This document shows positions 13,140-27,200 of a stretch of 64,000 nucleotides of DNA, in pieces. Numbering within the stretch: the first letter of the stretch is position 1; each line of letters opens with the position of its first letter. The notes below the pieces were generated by a model. The model saw only the letters and a list, made by a program, of their open reading frames with translations, was not told the DNA's origin and did no database searches. The stretch lies in the NCBI GenBank assembly GCA_029721515.1, contig CM056565.1, positions 9,178,742 through 9,242,741 on the forward strand, in the 5' to 3' direction. The stretch comes from Synanceia verrucosa (Eukaryota; Chordata; Actinopteri; Perciformes; Synanceiidae). The translations under genes were made by a program, and so were the position numbers.

Positions 13140-13750
13140 TTTTTTTTAATAAACTTTATTTAACAAGCTCATTTACAAACAATATGGCAAAATTCCCTGT
13201 TTTTTTCCTTTTACAATCAGTGGAACAGGTGCATAAAATGCAACGGTACAACAAAAAGATGAATGAAACAGGACATAAAAAAAGATAAAACAATAATATA
13301 AAATTAGCGAGGGTTTACTTCTTAGATCATATTTTTCAAATAAGCTGCAAAGTTTCATTGCATTTAATGTCCATTATGTAAAGAGATTTTGCAAAGGAGA
13401 CAAGTTCATTATGAAACACATTAAACCTAGGTTTTACCTTCATATGTTTACATTTGTGTATATAAAATTTGCCGAGGATGAGTATATTGTTTATCAGAAA
13501 GTCCAACTCACTAAATGAGTACTATACGCTGTCCATTTAACTGAAGCAGATAAAATCAGAAAGCATTCATTTTTATTATTTACACCTGTGCTTTTCCTGC
13601 TGTACGTAACACGTCTTCCATGAAGAGGGACTGGAGCACCTAAATGGAATGCAGCCATGATGTTGCTAATTACACCTGTGCATATATTGGTACTCAACGC
13701 ATATGGTGGGCTAAGAATTTAAATGAATATTAAGTTAATTTATTTAAAAA
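13140..13750. other. AT-rich intergenic stretch upstream of ksr1
   Basis: Homopolymers and AT-rich sequence with no supported exon. The motif AATAAACTTTATTTAAC at about 13148 resembles the tail region of a retroelement, but I could not establish a family. Confidence 0.4.
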
Positions 13751-14263
13751 TCACTCAATTACTACTAATTTTCTTCGTCCGTACGCATGCGAGCACGCGC
13801 ACGAGAGAGTGTATGCGTCGTAACGTGCAGTACTACAGTTTTTTGTGTGTGACTTCACTTCCCAGAGTGCACCGCGTCTCATGATGTTCCCAACAGCTGA
13901 CAGACGGTGAAAGCCTCTGCCAGTGCCAGAGCTGTCGGTGGAAGAGAGTAGCTTGTCGTCTCGTCGGTCGGTCGATAGGTCGATAGGTAGCCTTAACACG
14001 GACACGGAAAATACAAACACGAGCGCTGCTGGACTTTAGACTCTTCTGGTTACCGTCGAGCATCCTGTTTTGATACAACAACAAAAAAATATCTCGTTTG
14101 CATCCTGACTTTTCCTGCTCGGAGCCTGCTGGGGGACATTCGCTGTCAGCTAACTTCCACAATGAGGTCGCCGCGTCGCTGCTGAACTGCTGCATGTGTT
14201 TATATTCGAGCTGAACAGTTTCACTTAAGCTCCCTTTTTCCAGCCGTGCCCCGATGCTGAGGA
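13751..14263 (+). promoter_or_regulatory. ksr1: ksr1 promoter and 5'UTR region
   Basis: Base composition changes sharply to CpG-rich sequence immediately upstream of the ksr1 start (CGTACGCATGCGAGCACGCG near 13780, several CGTCG words, GCCGCGTCGC near 14170). No TATA box is evident, consistent with a dispersed CpG promoter. TTCCCAGAGTGCACCGCG at 13859-13876 closely fits the ZNF143/STAF element common in vertebrate CpG promoters. The transcription start is not determinable, and the last part is 5'UTR. Confidence 0.6.
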
Positions 14264-14271
14264 ATGGATAG
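14254..14271 (+). CDS. Five-codon uORF overlapping the ksr1 start
   Basis: ATG at 14254 encodes MLRNG and stops at TAG 14269-14271. It overlaps the inferred ksr1 ATG (14264) in the +1 frame. Ribosomes using it would have to back up or bypass it to start ksr1. Whether it lies in the mature mRNA depends on the unmapped transcription start. Confidence 0.45.
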   Translation: MLRNG

Positions 14272-17200
14272 TGTGTCTGCTAAAGGTGGGAAGATGGTCG
14301 AGAGTGATGAGCAGCCGGAGAGGAGGGATAGCGGTGGTGGCGGTGGCGCAGCGATGGCCGCGCTACACCAATGCGAACTCATCCAGAATATGATTGAAAT
14401 CTCCATCTCCAGCTTGCAGGGGCTGCGGACCAAATGCGCCGCGTCCAACGACCTCACGCAGCAGGAAATCCGCACTCTGGAGGTAACGAGCTTGTCTGAT
14501 AACACAGAGCAGTTTATAGGCAAACTGCGGAGTCATTTTTTTACACCATGTCCGCCTCGTATAGAGGCTGGATGTGAGCTACCAGCTAGGCGAGTGTCAG
14601 TGAGCTGAGCACATTTATTCTGTCGCTACTACTAATGCGTTCAGGTGCATACGAGTCGTTACACTCAGGTTTTGCTCTTATTATTCCTGCAGACGACTCC
14701 TAAATGGTTTGATCCAGTCACTAGTGTGACCTCTTTTCTCTAGGTGGGAATATTTGGTAGGGACAGGTGACAGCACTGTGCTGCTGAATACAGTCTGGCC
14801 TGATGGCACACATTCATTCAATGAGCCTAATTTATGTCATCGTGCGTCTGCACAGGGTTTCGCAAATGTACGACGTGTTGTGTCTCACAGTCTTAAGCTA
14901 GCAAAGAAGGAAGGAAGGAAGGCAGGCAGGGTTGCAGGGGATGATGCTACGCTGCTTTTTTCCTACATCTAGATGCAGATTCAGTCGTGTTCAGGGATGA
15001 CTTGACATTGCTTTTTTTGCGCTAGAAGAGTTTTTTTTTTAAAGGGCCTCAGCATTTGATGCTATAGTAGAGAGAAGAAGTCAAGGCTGGTGGTTGCATG
15101 CCTGCATCACCAGCAAAAGGATGCACTCTGATGGTTCACTCTGATGGTTAATAGTAATTTAAATGTAAAGAAATACTCTTGTAAAATACAGATGCAGATT
15201 TTAAAAACAGCTGTGCTAGGATGCAACAATTAGTCAATTAGTTGTTGATTATTAAATGAATCATCAGCTGCTTTGATAAAGGTTTTTGAGTATTTTTTTT
15301 TTTTAAGAAAAAAGTAAAAATGATCAGATTCCAGGTTTGTAAGTGACACTGTTTCCTGGTTTATTTAGTCCTCTGTGACAGGAAGCTGAATATCTTTGAG
15401 TTTGTGGACAAAACAAAATATCTGAGGATGTCATCTTGCTCTTTTGGAAAATTTGATTGGCATTTAATAGACTAAATAATGATTGATTAATTGAGAACAT
15501 GATCAATAGATGAATTGATGATGATGATAATCAGCAGCCCTAACATTATGTATCCTACATGGTTTAAACAGTGGTGTTGTTGTAGTCTTTTTCGTGGAGG
15601 GTCAGTTTTATCCTGGGCCTGCATGTTTCCACCCATGTTTACAGTCCCATATAGTTTTTGTAATATTTTCAGGTGTGAGATATGACTTTGAATCATATGG
15701 AAAAAATCCAGCTTTTGGTTATGCTTCTGCTGAGGAGGGTGACGATGAGGAAGAGTGGATTGGCAGCATAAAAAGGCTGATACAGTTCATTTTGATCAGA
15801 CATGAAGGTTCATGCCTACAAACTTTAAGAAATAGGCTTCGGCACATTGTCTCCTCCAGACACACCGACATCCTAGAGACATGATAGATGGCAAATGGGT
15901 TTCCTGACTCATGGTTTATTTAAGCCTATACGGTTTGGATAAAAGGAATAGTCACTCCCTGATTGGCCGGAGGCTATCAATTATCCATGTCTTTTTTTTT
16001 TTTATTTCTGTATAACTGAACACCCCGTGAACAATTGGTGCCGTTGCCCCTAAAAACTAATGATCCAGAGAGCTCCCCAGCGTTTGGTTTCAGCCTCAGA
16101 CAGAGACACGTCTGGCTGGACTGGTTTCCATGTTACCTTCAGGATGGTCAAAAAGCAACATTATTAAAACACATCGGTATCTGCTGTGGCTTTTTATTTG
16201 CCTTGGCAGGTCAGGTAGCAACACAAAACATCGATATTTGTGATGTGATGACAAAGAATGCAGGAAAAGATACACCTCAGAACAAGGGAGATATGACAAA
16301 GCAATCCTGGTGCAACTTACTGTCCATTTTAATAACGCCTATACAAAATCACTTGGCTTGGCTGGCAGGCACGAGGCGCAAGTTGGCAAGCTTCTGTGTG
16401 GGAACACATTGTCACAGGCTCAAGTAAAGAGGCCCAGCATTAACTGGGAACGTTCAAAGTATGAGCTGAAATAGAGAGCAGAACAGATCGGTTTGTCCCC
16501 CCAAAATCATGCTCGAATAGTTTGCCCAAAGAAAGGTCAGATCTTCTTCATTTGTGCCCGTGCGTGCCTCATCAGCACGTGGAGCAGGACATGATGTGCT
16601 AGAGTACTTCCTGATCTTTTTTAGATGTATTTTGGTGCTGGCATTGTTCTATGGGCAGACCATGCTGGTTTCTTGAAAGTGCTCAGAGGTTCCTTTTCCT
16701 GTAGTTAAGAGGCCATTATGAAGGGGGGCTCCCTGAAACTCAGAAATGCAAATAGTGGGTCTTCACGTTCACACTTTGCTGGTTTGTGATTTAGCAGTGG
16801 TCGACGTTTTTTGACTGTCAGATCAGCTAGGAAGAACCCTTTTGATTTGAAATCTCTCACTTCCTGCAGTTGAGATGACGAGAGCCTCGCTGTTTTTTAG
16901 CTGCTGCACTGGAAACAAGTATGATAAACGCTGAATGTTGGCATCCGCAGTACTGATTAGAGCTGTGTTTTTGTCTCAATGGTGAAACAGTTTCTACTCC
17001 TCATACTCAAGCAAGTAGAAGTAAAGATAAAACTGTGATCAACTTGTCTGAGAACATACAAGTGTCTTATGTCACCTCTCATGTCAAAACTTTTAGAAAC
17101 TTCTCGTTTTGTGTCAGCAGAGTCATTGATTCATTTGAAGAAGTTGAAAACAGTGTTTCAGCAGACAGGGTTTATTGCTTCCAGTTGCATTTGTGTTGTG

Positions 17201-19692
17201 ATATGTGAGTAATGTTACAGCTAGTTATTCTTGAGTTTTATACATTTTGCTGAATCTGTTTCATTTTTTTATTTCTTGTTGAGTGGAAGAATGCCCTTCA
17301 TTGATTCAGAAGGACTTTATCACCGAGCAAAATATAGTAAATTAAAATGTAATTAAGTGACAGCTATTTAAACTGGAGACTTGGACACTGAAGAAAGAAA
17401 TGTCTTTGACCTCTGAGCAATAGACTACATCAGTAAATGTTTATTAATAAGGCAACACTCCAGTGTATTTGTCAAACCTACGTTACTAAGGAGATGCATG
17501 GTGTGCTTTCTTAATCAGCAGTCTTACTTCCTATGTCTTTACTGGCACAGACCATTTTGAAACCAGCATGTTGCCATAATTGTTGCACTTTCACTTCTTG
17601 CTTTTCTTCCCTCGCTGAGATTTTATACGGCTCATCACGCCTCAAAATAGTCAGCAGATTCTGTGAGTTAATCATCGATTTAGGCAGGCAGGCAAATTTC
17701 AGCCCGTACAGTCAGGTGCTGTATTTTCAGACACAAACGAGACAAACTCCTCTCATGTTGTGTCTGAGTCGTTGATGTGAGAGGCGTACAGCAACCCCCG
17801 CCACGAAGCCTGAAATTCTACCGAGCTCACTGGCCGGCTTTGCAACTCCCACACCAGCATCCAGGTGATCACACACAAACTGCTCTGTTGCAGCCGGCTA
17901 GACATGATAGATGCTACTACTGAAGTTTTAAAGAGGCGTGAGGTCAAAGCAGTTGTCACCCTCAAGGTGCAAACGGGGCGTATTGCTCTGGAGGGCTGTC
18001 GAGAGAGGCTTGAACTCACTTTATACTCTCATCGAGAGAGCTTTATTATTCCACTTGAACAGTGTGTGTGTGTGTGTGCTGTTTTTTTCTGCCTTTGCTA
18101 GTGAGAGGATAATGATACTAGCCTCTCCAACAGAGAGCTAACTGGTACTTCACTTTTCACATGCTAATCCCACTCAGACTGCCTCTGCGTCTACTGTAGC
18201 ATTGACTTCATCACTCTTGCACTGCCTCAGCAGGTTGTTTTCACCCAGAAACTCAAAACGTCCTGTGAACTGTGGAACAGAAGTGAAAAAGAGCAAACAC
18301 TGGACTCGCCTAAGGTTTGTTGAAGACGTTTCACCTCTAATCCAAGAGGTTCTTCAGTTCTGACTGATAGTAAACAAACAACGGAAAGCACCAAGAGTAT
18401 CAGGCCATGTCCACACGGAAACAGAGACAACTTGGTTTTGAAAAAGTTTTCTCAAAACACAGCGCTGTCTCAAGAAATGTTGTGTCCCTATATATACATA
18501 TGTACAGGGGTTGGACAATGAAACTGAAACACCTGGTTTTAGACCACAATAATTCATTAGTATGGTGTAGGGCCTCCTTTTGCTGCCAATACAGCATCAG
18601 TTCATCTTGGGAATGACAGATACAAGTCCTGCACAGTGGCCAGAGGGATTTTGAGCCATTGTTCTTGCAGAATAGTGGCCACTACGTGATGCTGGTGGAG
18701 GAAAACGTTTCCTGACTCGCTCCTCCAAAACACCCCAAAGTGGCTCATTAATATTTAGATCTGGTGACTGTGCAGGCCATGGGAGATGTCCAACTTCACT
18801 TTCATGTTCATCAAACCACTCTGTCACCAGTCTTGCTGTGTGTATTGGTGTATTATCGTGTATTACCTCCAGAATGGTTCGGTAGTCCTTGGCAGTGACG
18901 TGCCCATCTAGTATTGGGCCGAGGGAATGCCATGATATTACAGCCCAAACCATCACTGATCCACCCCCGTGCTTCACTCTAGATATGCAACAGTCTGGGT
19001 GGTATGCTTCTTTAGGGCTTCTCCACACCATAACTCTCTCAAATGTGGGAAAGACAGTAAAGGTGGACTCATCAGAGAAATACATGTTTCACATTGTCCA
19101 CAGCCCAAGATTTTCACTGCTGGCACCATTGAAACCAATGTTTGGCATTGGCACGAGTGACCAAAGGTTTGGCAATAGCAGCCCGGCCATGGATACTGAC
19201 CCTGTGGAGCTCCTGACGGACAGTTGCACATTTAATTCTGCAGTGAGTTGGGCAGCTGTGGTTTTATGTTTTTTGGATACAATCCGGGTTAGCACCTGGA
19301 CATCCCTTTCAGACAGCTTCCTCTTGCGTTCCACAGTTACTCCTGTTGGATGTGGTTCGTTCTTCTTGGTGGTATGCTGACATTACCCTGGATACTGTGG
19401 CTTTTGAAACATCACAAAGACTTGCTGTCTGGTCACAGATGCGCCAGCAAGACATGCACCAACAATTTGTCCTCTTTTGAACTCTGATATGTCACCCATA
19501 ATGTTGTGTGCATTGCAATATTTTAGGCAAAACTGTGCTATTAGGCTACTCTGCTAATTGATCCTTCACACTCTGCTCTTACTGGTGCAATGTACAATCA
19601 ATGCAATTTGGCCACCAGGCTGGTCACATTTAGCCATGAAACCTCCAACACGAAATTCGCCAGTGTTTCAGTTTCATTGTCCAATGAAACTG

Positions 19693-19730
<38 letters not shown>

Positions 19731-21067
19731 ACACACACACACATATACATACATAAAACCTACCTGTGATTTGCATTGAAAAGAAAAAAATAAAGTGTAA
19801 GTGTGTGTAAGTGTTGTCAAGAGGCCGCAAACATGGAGTTCAAAAAGCAGCGTATACTAGCCCCTGAAATGTTGATTTCATGTGTCAAGTGTCATTATGC
19901 CTTGTTCACGTGACATGATTTTAGCCCATTCGGCTGGTCGGCGACAGTTTTCCAGTTAATTTTCAAAATAAAATAATCAGCTCATATAATCAATTCCCTT
20001 CTACTCAGTGGACACAGGGTGATTCTCTTTTCATTGATTTTTCATTGTCATCTGTCAGTACCCACCAGGTCCGCCTGCTGCGGCTCCGCCGGACAGCTGA
20101 AATCGCGAGATTTCTGCTGTCGGACGTCGGCACACGGTGCATGAATTCAGCGCCCTGTGCCGACGTCCAACAAAAATAGAAGCTTGTCGGTTTGTTTCGA
20201 CAGGCGTCGGCAGCGGTCCGCATTCAGTGGAAATTGACACATTGATTTGAATGGATGCGTATCAGTTCACACAAAACTTCGGCACCGTTACACATCTGGA
20301 GAAAATTAGGGGTGACAGTCATGTATGATAAACAAGGCTTTAGGGCTCATCACCATTCGTGCAGTGAAGAATGCATTGATTTGTACACTTGGGAGACCAA
20401 ACAAGAGCTCCACAAACATGGATCAGCTACTTACAGCTCAGTGTCTACCGCCTCACCCAGGAACCTCAGCAACCATTCACACCTGAGTTCAGCTCACCTT
20501 AACAGCTCACATAAGGGTGGGCGGGACAATGATACCTAACGAGACCTGTTGTCTTGGTGGTTTCTGTGTTTGTTTGTTTTCTGCTCCTACAGGAGCATAA
20601 ATATCTGGACTCTACCAGTCAGAACTGAAGAAGCCTCTTGGATGAGAGGTTGAGAGGTTGTCTTCAACAAACCCAGATCACTGAGACACTACACAGACAT
20701 GTAGAACCCAAGTGTTTATGTAACCTTAAAAACAACACATTTAGTCATTGCTGTGAACGTTATCTCTTTTTTTTTTTTTTTTTAGCCACTGCTCCATGCA
20801 GTAATGATCAGCAAACAGCCAAAGCGTCACTCTTGTTTTGTCTTCCTCACAGAGTCGGGGAGAGTTGTGCTGCGCGCCGCTCGTGGTTGCGAGCTGTTGT
20901 GGCTGCATCTATATTTAGACGTCTTTCTTCCTACGCATTTTCAGGGTTGGTTGTTAAATAAGAAAATCAAATGACGCGCAAAGAGCTGTGGGAGGGGAGG
21001 GGGGAATCAAAGCCAATCCACTGAGCTACTGCTGGTGACATGTTAACCTGTGTGTGTGTGTGTGTGT

Positions 21068-21107
<40 letters not shown>

Positions 21108-21204
21108 CCTAGAAGAAGACAATGGAGAATGTCACTAACACAAGAGTGTAGAGGAAATACATTCTAACAGCTGTAGCAACGTCGACCCTGTCTCTGTTTC
21201 CTTC

Positions 21205-21238
<34 letters not shown>

Positions 21239-24200
21239 GTCAATAAGAATGGATTGCATGGTGTGGAAATCAGGCTGCTTGAGCAGTATAGACAAGCCTA
21301 CATCTATTCTTAAACTGACGCAGGATGAGTTGCGTTACATCCTGTAATTTTGAGGTCTGCTGCTTCTTCTCTTGTGGAAAAAGAGGTTGCACCAGATCAT
21401 AAGGAAGTTAACATACTGCATGGTTATAAATGGTTGAAATTTCGATATATTTTAGCTATGTATGAATAATGTCTTGGAATGATGTTTTGGAGAAAAAGTA
21501 GGCCTAACCTTTTTAATTTTTTTTTAATTCATTTACTCATTTTTACGACACCGTCCACCGTCCATTATACCAGCTGCAGTTCCATTAAAAATACAAGATA
21601 TGTACTCTGTGTATGTAAGCATATACATAATGGTCCCACTGACCACATGTTGTGTGTCGCAGCAGTGTAAGTCTAAGCAAGGCCAGGAGTAGGGGTCAAC
21701 TTGCATTGGTGGTAACAATGATGGAGGAGGGGCGGCAGGCCATTGTCTGGGTCTGTCACCCATGTACATTCAGCCCCCTCCCTCTTCTCCCAGAAGTCTG
21801 TGCAACCTGGCCTCTGCATAAGTAGGTCTGCCCAGCTCCATTGTGCTTCAGTCTTTTGACATTTATGTGGGGATAAAGTCATGCATCGGCCATAAAACGC
21901 CCATCTACTCACCACGGTTTTCTTGCGTGATCACTGTATAAAATGTGCCCTTGAAACCAAAGTGAAAAGTGGCCCCTTAAATTTGCAGCTTCATCTTCCA
22001 GCTCTAGCGAAGCTGTTGCTGCTGTCACATCCCCCTGCTGACTGTGACACTGAGCGGAGCTGCCGACAGTAAGACAGAGCAGCTACAGACAGCTGCACCC
22101 CAAAAAAAATAACAAAAGATTATTAGCAAATGTCCGTCAAAGACATCTAAGACTGACTGGATGTTGCTTGAGCCTTTTAATAATGAAATGCGAGCACTTT
22201 TCATCTGGGAGAGACAAACTGATCTTCCTGAGCAAATATCATATTCTGTGATGGAGCGTTGCCGCTCGGCTCTCAGATGCTGTCCTGTTGGCAGGTGCAC
22301 CAGAAGTGGCCATGTCAGCAGGAGCATGATGGGAGCAGTGGGCTCTGGTGTGTCAGACTGGCTGCTGGGCTAGGACTCCTCTCTCTCTGGTGGCTGGCTG
22401 ACACACTGGCTGTCACTCATCTCCTCTCGGCATTAGGCCGTTGCCATGGTGTTGTTTAGCTCCTCTGACAGGTGGGCTCTGACACCATTACTTCCCTCCT
22501 CCTCCTCCTCCTCCTCCTCCTCCTCCCACGTCCAGGCCATACGTCAAAGCTACTTTCTCCACTCTGCACCAAAAATATGCAAGGGGGGAGGCTTTATCTC
22601 AGGTTTGTTGACTTCCCTGACTTTGCTGATGTCAACTTGTGCAACACCTTATTTACCTAGGATGTTAATAACATGAATGCTCCGTCTGTGTGCGAGTGGT
22701 GAGAAAACATGATTTGCTGCTGCTACATTTATTGGCACACTGATGACGTTCTCTACGTTGTGTTTTGTGTCTATAAGATTGTGTAGGGGAAAATCCCACT
22801 GAAATGTTGCTGACGACTGTGAAGAGAGGGTTGCTAGGTAACCTGACATCACAGGGCTGCACTAGCATGTCGGGGGTGGGGGGTAAAACGGGAAGCTAGC
22901 CCTCTGACTGCTGGCCATGCTATTTCACAAGCACTAAATTCACACAGTGAGGCTCTGTTATTCAGAATGGATGATAGAGAAAATGTGTCACAGCTTCACA
23001 TGTCCAGTGTCTGGTTTACATGCACTGCATGCATGCTCATGGATGTATAGTATATATTTATTTCCAGCCACAAATGTCAAGCTCAGTGAGCTGCCTATCT
23101 GGGCTCTAAGGTCACACACAACTAAAACCACTTCTGTGTTTGAAGCTTTTTGATAATAGATTTTGTTGGCATTGGCTTGCTTGTATTGTTTTGAGAATGT
23201 CACTTATTTTCATCAGTTGACATTCAATAATGCAGGTTTTATTATTGTGTTATGCTCTTGAGACTGATAAAAGCTGGGTAATCACAGCACTGAAAAGCTG
23301 CAGTCAAGAGTCGACACGGAGAGCATTTACTTCCTCTCCAGTCCTCTTTCATCTCCGTGGCCCTCAGTGAAGATGCTTTTTGTTACAGCAGCCTTTTTTT
23401 CTACCCATCCCAAGGCCACACTTTTCTGAGAGCTGACTGTGTGAGTTTTCCGTCTGGGTTGGCGATGTGGATGTGTCACGGGAGAACGTTTTGAATGGAG
23501 CAGGAGAAAAGATGCTCGCTCCTCATTGTTTGCCGGCGCTTGAGAGGCGTGGTGGCAGCAGGGTCGAGAGCTTGCAGCCTGGTGTGGCGCACACGGCTCA
23601 TCTGAAGGTGCTGCTGCCTGCTGTAATGGACTCTCATAGATAGACGGCGAGATAAGGGGACACACAATATGGCCTGCACGCCACGGGGCCGCTGCAAGCC
23701 AACACCACAGCGTTCATTGTGATACTTACTCACAGGACCACTGTGCTTGACATTGCCTTTGAATGCGTTCAGGATAAAGTCTCACTGCTTTGAATGTGAG
23801 TGTTTGAATGTCTGACTTTTTTCCAGCACAGCTATCTTTTTTTTGGGAGGTTCTGGTAATGTTAACTGGTGCATCATGAGACACTACAGCAAATGTCTTT
23901 TAGCAGGCCTAAAGGGGCAGATGTGGGGGGTCATGTGCATCAGTGAGCTGGTACCATCAGCGAAAGGAAAGCATTTGTTCTCTGTCTCCTTCATTCAATC
24001 CACATGCTTCATCACAATGGTGTATTATTATATTGAGTCAAAAAGCTTTCATCTTTTCTCAGAATTGGGTGGTGAAAAAGAGTCCGTCACCTCTGAAGCA
24101 TACCAGCGCAGCAGATGCTCTCATTAGATGACTCTGTATGTTAATAGCTGTTCGTATCTAATTAACCGTCTTGTGCATTAGCGGTGGAAACTAGGAAATT

Positions 24201-27200
24201 GAGTGCACTGAGTTCAGATTGGAGGATAGCATTTTATTCTATTGGAGAAGCATTTGCTAATGGGGGGAAATATAGCAGTTTTTGTCAGCTGGGGTGATGA
24301 AGATGGATTTGTCACAAGAAGCAACAGTGCTCCAGAGGACTAGTTCTTGTGTGTGATATTGCAGTAACAGCAAAGCCCACATAATGCATAATTTGTGTGT
24401 CATCCCACTGCCATCGAGGTGTGAGGCTGAAGGCCTGTAGCTCCTAGCAAGCCGTGAGTCTGCCCTCCTGTCTGAGCCGTGTTCCTCTCTCTATTGCTCC
24501 CTGCAGGTGAAGCTGATGAAATACATCTGTAAACAACTGCAGTGCAAGCAGAAGGTACCGGAGACAGAGAGGCCCGAGGCCCTGGATAGCTACCCACACC
24601 TACGGGACTGGCTGCGCACCATCAACCTGAGACCGGAGTTCATTGAGGTGAGTCGCAGTGTTGCCTTTATGTGAATGTCAGTCATGTTAATGTGGATTCA
24701 GGATGTGTGTACTCCTCAGTCTCCCTCTCATAGGTGCATGAGGAATATTTGACCAAAATGTCTTTCTGACTGGTTACTTGTTTCATGAGTGTGACTGCTC
24801 ACTGTCACTCAAGATGAACTTGTCCCTCTTTAAACAAACTCCTCTTGGCTGCTTAAAAATCCAGCTCTCAGCCTCCTGCTATTTATATCTCTGTGCTCTG
24901 TGTGTCAGTGAGACACCGCAGTGCCTTTTTATTCAAGTGCCTGAGGTGTTTCTTCATAATAAATGTTTACTAGATTGAGGAATATATGTGGACACTTGTA
25001 TGTGCATTTAAAATATAGCACGAGGTGTGTTTGATTCTGAAACCCTTCAGATTCAAATGGCATTAATTGCTCAGTCTATTAAAATTATTTTAATATCTTG
25101 GCCTATGTTATACTGGCCCTCTTTTATTTTCCACATAATCATCTACTATATATGTGAGAAGCAGCAACTATCCAGTAATTCTGAGCACTGCAAATCTTGT
25201 ACTGTGAAAAGTCACGGCTTGGTTAAGAGTCAGTCCATGAAAATGATGTAATTCATCGCAAATTACACAAAAAAAAGCAGCGCTAAAGTGCGTGACAGTG
25301 GCAGTGTTGCCCTGTGGGAACTTTGTGAGAGGTGATCTTCAAATTAAAAGAAATAACGTGCTCGTCCCAGAGCAGGAGATACAAGTAACTAACCACCAGC
25401 TGAGCTGACCTCTGGCATTTTCATCCCTTATAGAGATATAAGCATCATCAATACATGTGATTACTATAATTATTGGCATCAGGGAAATAAATCATTTCTC
25501 ACAATTAACTATATTGCTTTTGATTCATGGATGCTAGATCTTCTCTTGTATCTTGTTCTGACGGCTACTTTGAGATCCACTATACATTACTACATTCATT
25601 GCACTGAACATGTATAAGGAAACCTCAGTGTTAGTAGTTAAGGAGAAGAAACTGCAGTAAACACACCTGACAGAAACTGCCTCCATTTTCCTTACTTAAC
25701 AAGTTTAGTGTGATCTCATTCCACCACATGATTTGTTTGCTGTAGTCATAATTTCCTGCCCTTCCTGCCTTACTGTAAACTCTTCCAGTCCCTCTCTCAT
25801 CTACTGTATGTTTGCGTTGTTCCTGTCTGTTTGCCTTTGTCTGTGTGACCTGACTGTAACCTGCTTATTGTGAACCGTCCTTGTTATTCTTTAATATGTC
25901 CCAAGCTTGCTTTTTGATCTGCATCGCTGCACTTGTTCCATATCTTATTTCTCTTCTGTTCAGTCATATCTGTCATGCTCGGCGCTCTTGCGTGCTTTCC
26001 CTCACCGTCTTACCGTTCAAAGTTTTCTGACAGCATAGTGAAAGCAATTGTTTGTATGTGTTGTATACAGACTGGGGATTTCCCCAAAAGATGTAGAGTC
26101 GTCATGGCGTGGCGATGACCCATTTAGATCAAAAGTTATTAGGTTGAGATTGTGCATTTGCTCACCCTATATGCTGTGAGGGCTGGATTATGTAATGGCT
26201 GGTCCAGAAACATTACAATGATTACATGTTTAGGTTTTTTTTGTTGTCTTTTTGCTGCTCCCATGCTGCAGCTGACAGTGAGGTGTTGCATAACGCCACG
26301 CAAGCATGTGGATGCCATGTTGACAAGCCTCTTAAACGGTCATGTGTGTCTCTCTGTGAACTAATTAATGTTGTCTGTGGCTTTGCTAAGCTGCCTTACT
26401 GTCTTGATTAACTCTGCAAGAAACAGGATGTGGACGCATTTTGTTTCTAGTGCGAGACCAGAAACGTCCCTGAATTGTGATGGTAATGACGTTGTGATGT
26501 TTGTGTGTAAAACTGTATCAAGGAGGCCGCAGCACAGCGGCCGCGTACGCAAGCAATGCTGTTCACGGTGCTAAAACTGTAATGTTGTTCTGAGTGAGTA
26601 GGTGGGAGGGGAGCCGAAAGGGCCCACAGCCACTTTTGAATATCACATCACTCACCCTTGTGTGTTTGTGCGTGTGCATTGCATGTGTGTGTGTTTATAG
26701 TGTACACACTGAGTGTGGGAGGTTGCCCTAGTTTTCTGATCAGTGTTTGCCCTCTCAGAACAAGGGGTTTAACCTGACTGATAAGTGACTGCGTACTTCC
26801 CATGTCAGAAAAACATCCTAAACTCACTGGACTATCTCCCGTTTCCTTCTGGGATCTACAAGCATCTTTGTGTGCTGTTTTACCCAAAGAGCTCAGTAGA
26901 AAACAGAGGTGGGACTGTGAAGAACTAGCTTGAGGATTGTTCTTACATATGCAGCATGTGAGCAGGGGAGCTTCCTTTTGAAAGGGGGCATGTCAGCTTT
27001 TTTCAAGGATGCCTGGCTCAGAAAACATGTGATTCAAGGAGCCAATCAGATTCAGCTCTCCTTTATGTCACACACAGGCTCATTATTATTATTTGTAAGA
27101 GAACTACCTTTGAAAAGGTGCACCATGTTTTTCTCATAAGCTAATCAGAGCAGACTGGGCTTTTCTGGGAGAGGGTCTTAAAGAGACAGGCGCTAAAATG

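Noticed and set aside
14754..14972. Alternative small gene downstream of ksr1 exon 1
   Set aside because: Short frame with no recognisable domain inside intron 1; likely chance.
20621..20676. Hammerhead-type ribozyme in the repeat core
   Set aside because: GATGAG and GAAAC-like words are present in the family, but this copy lacks the GAAAC word and the required CUGAUGA core with a proper stem II is not formed.
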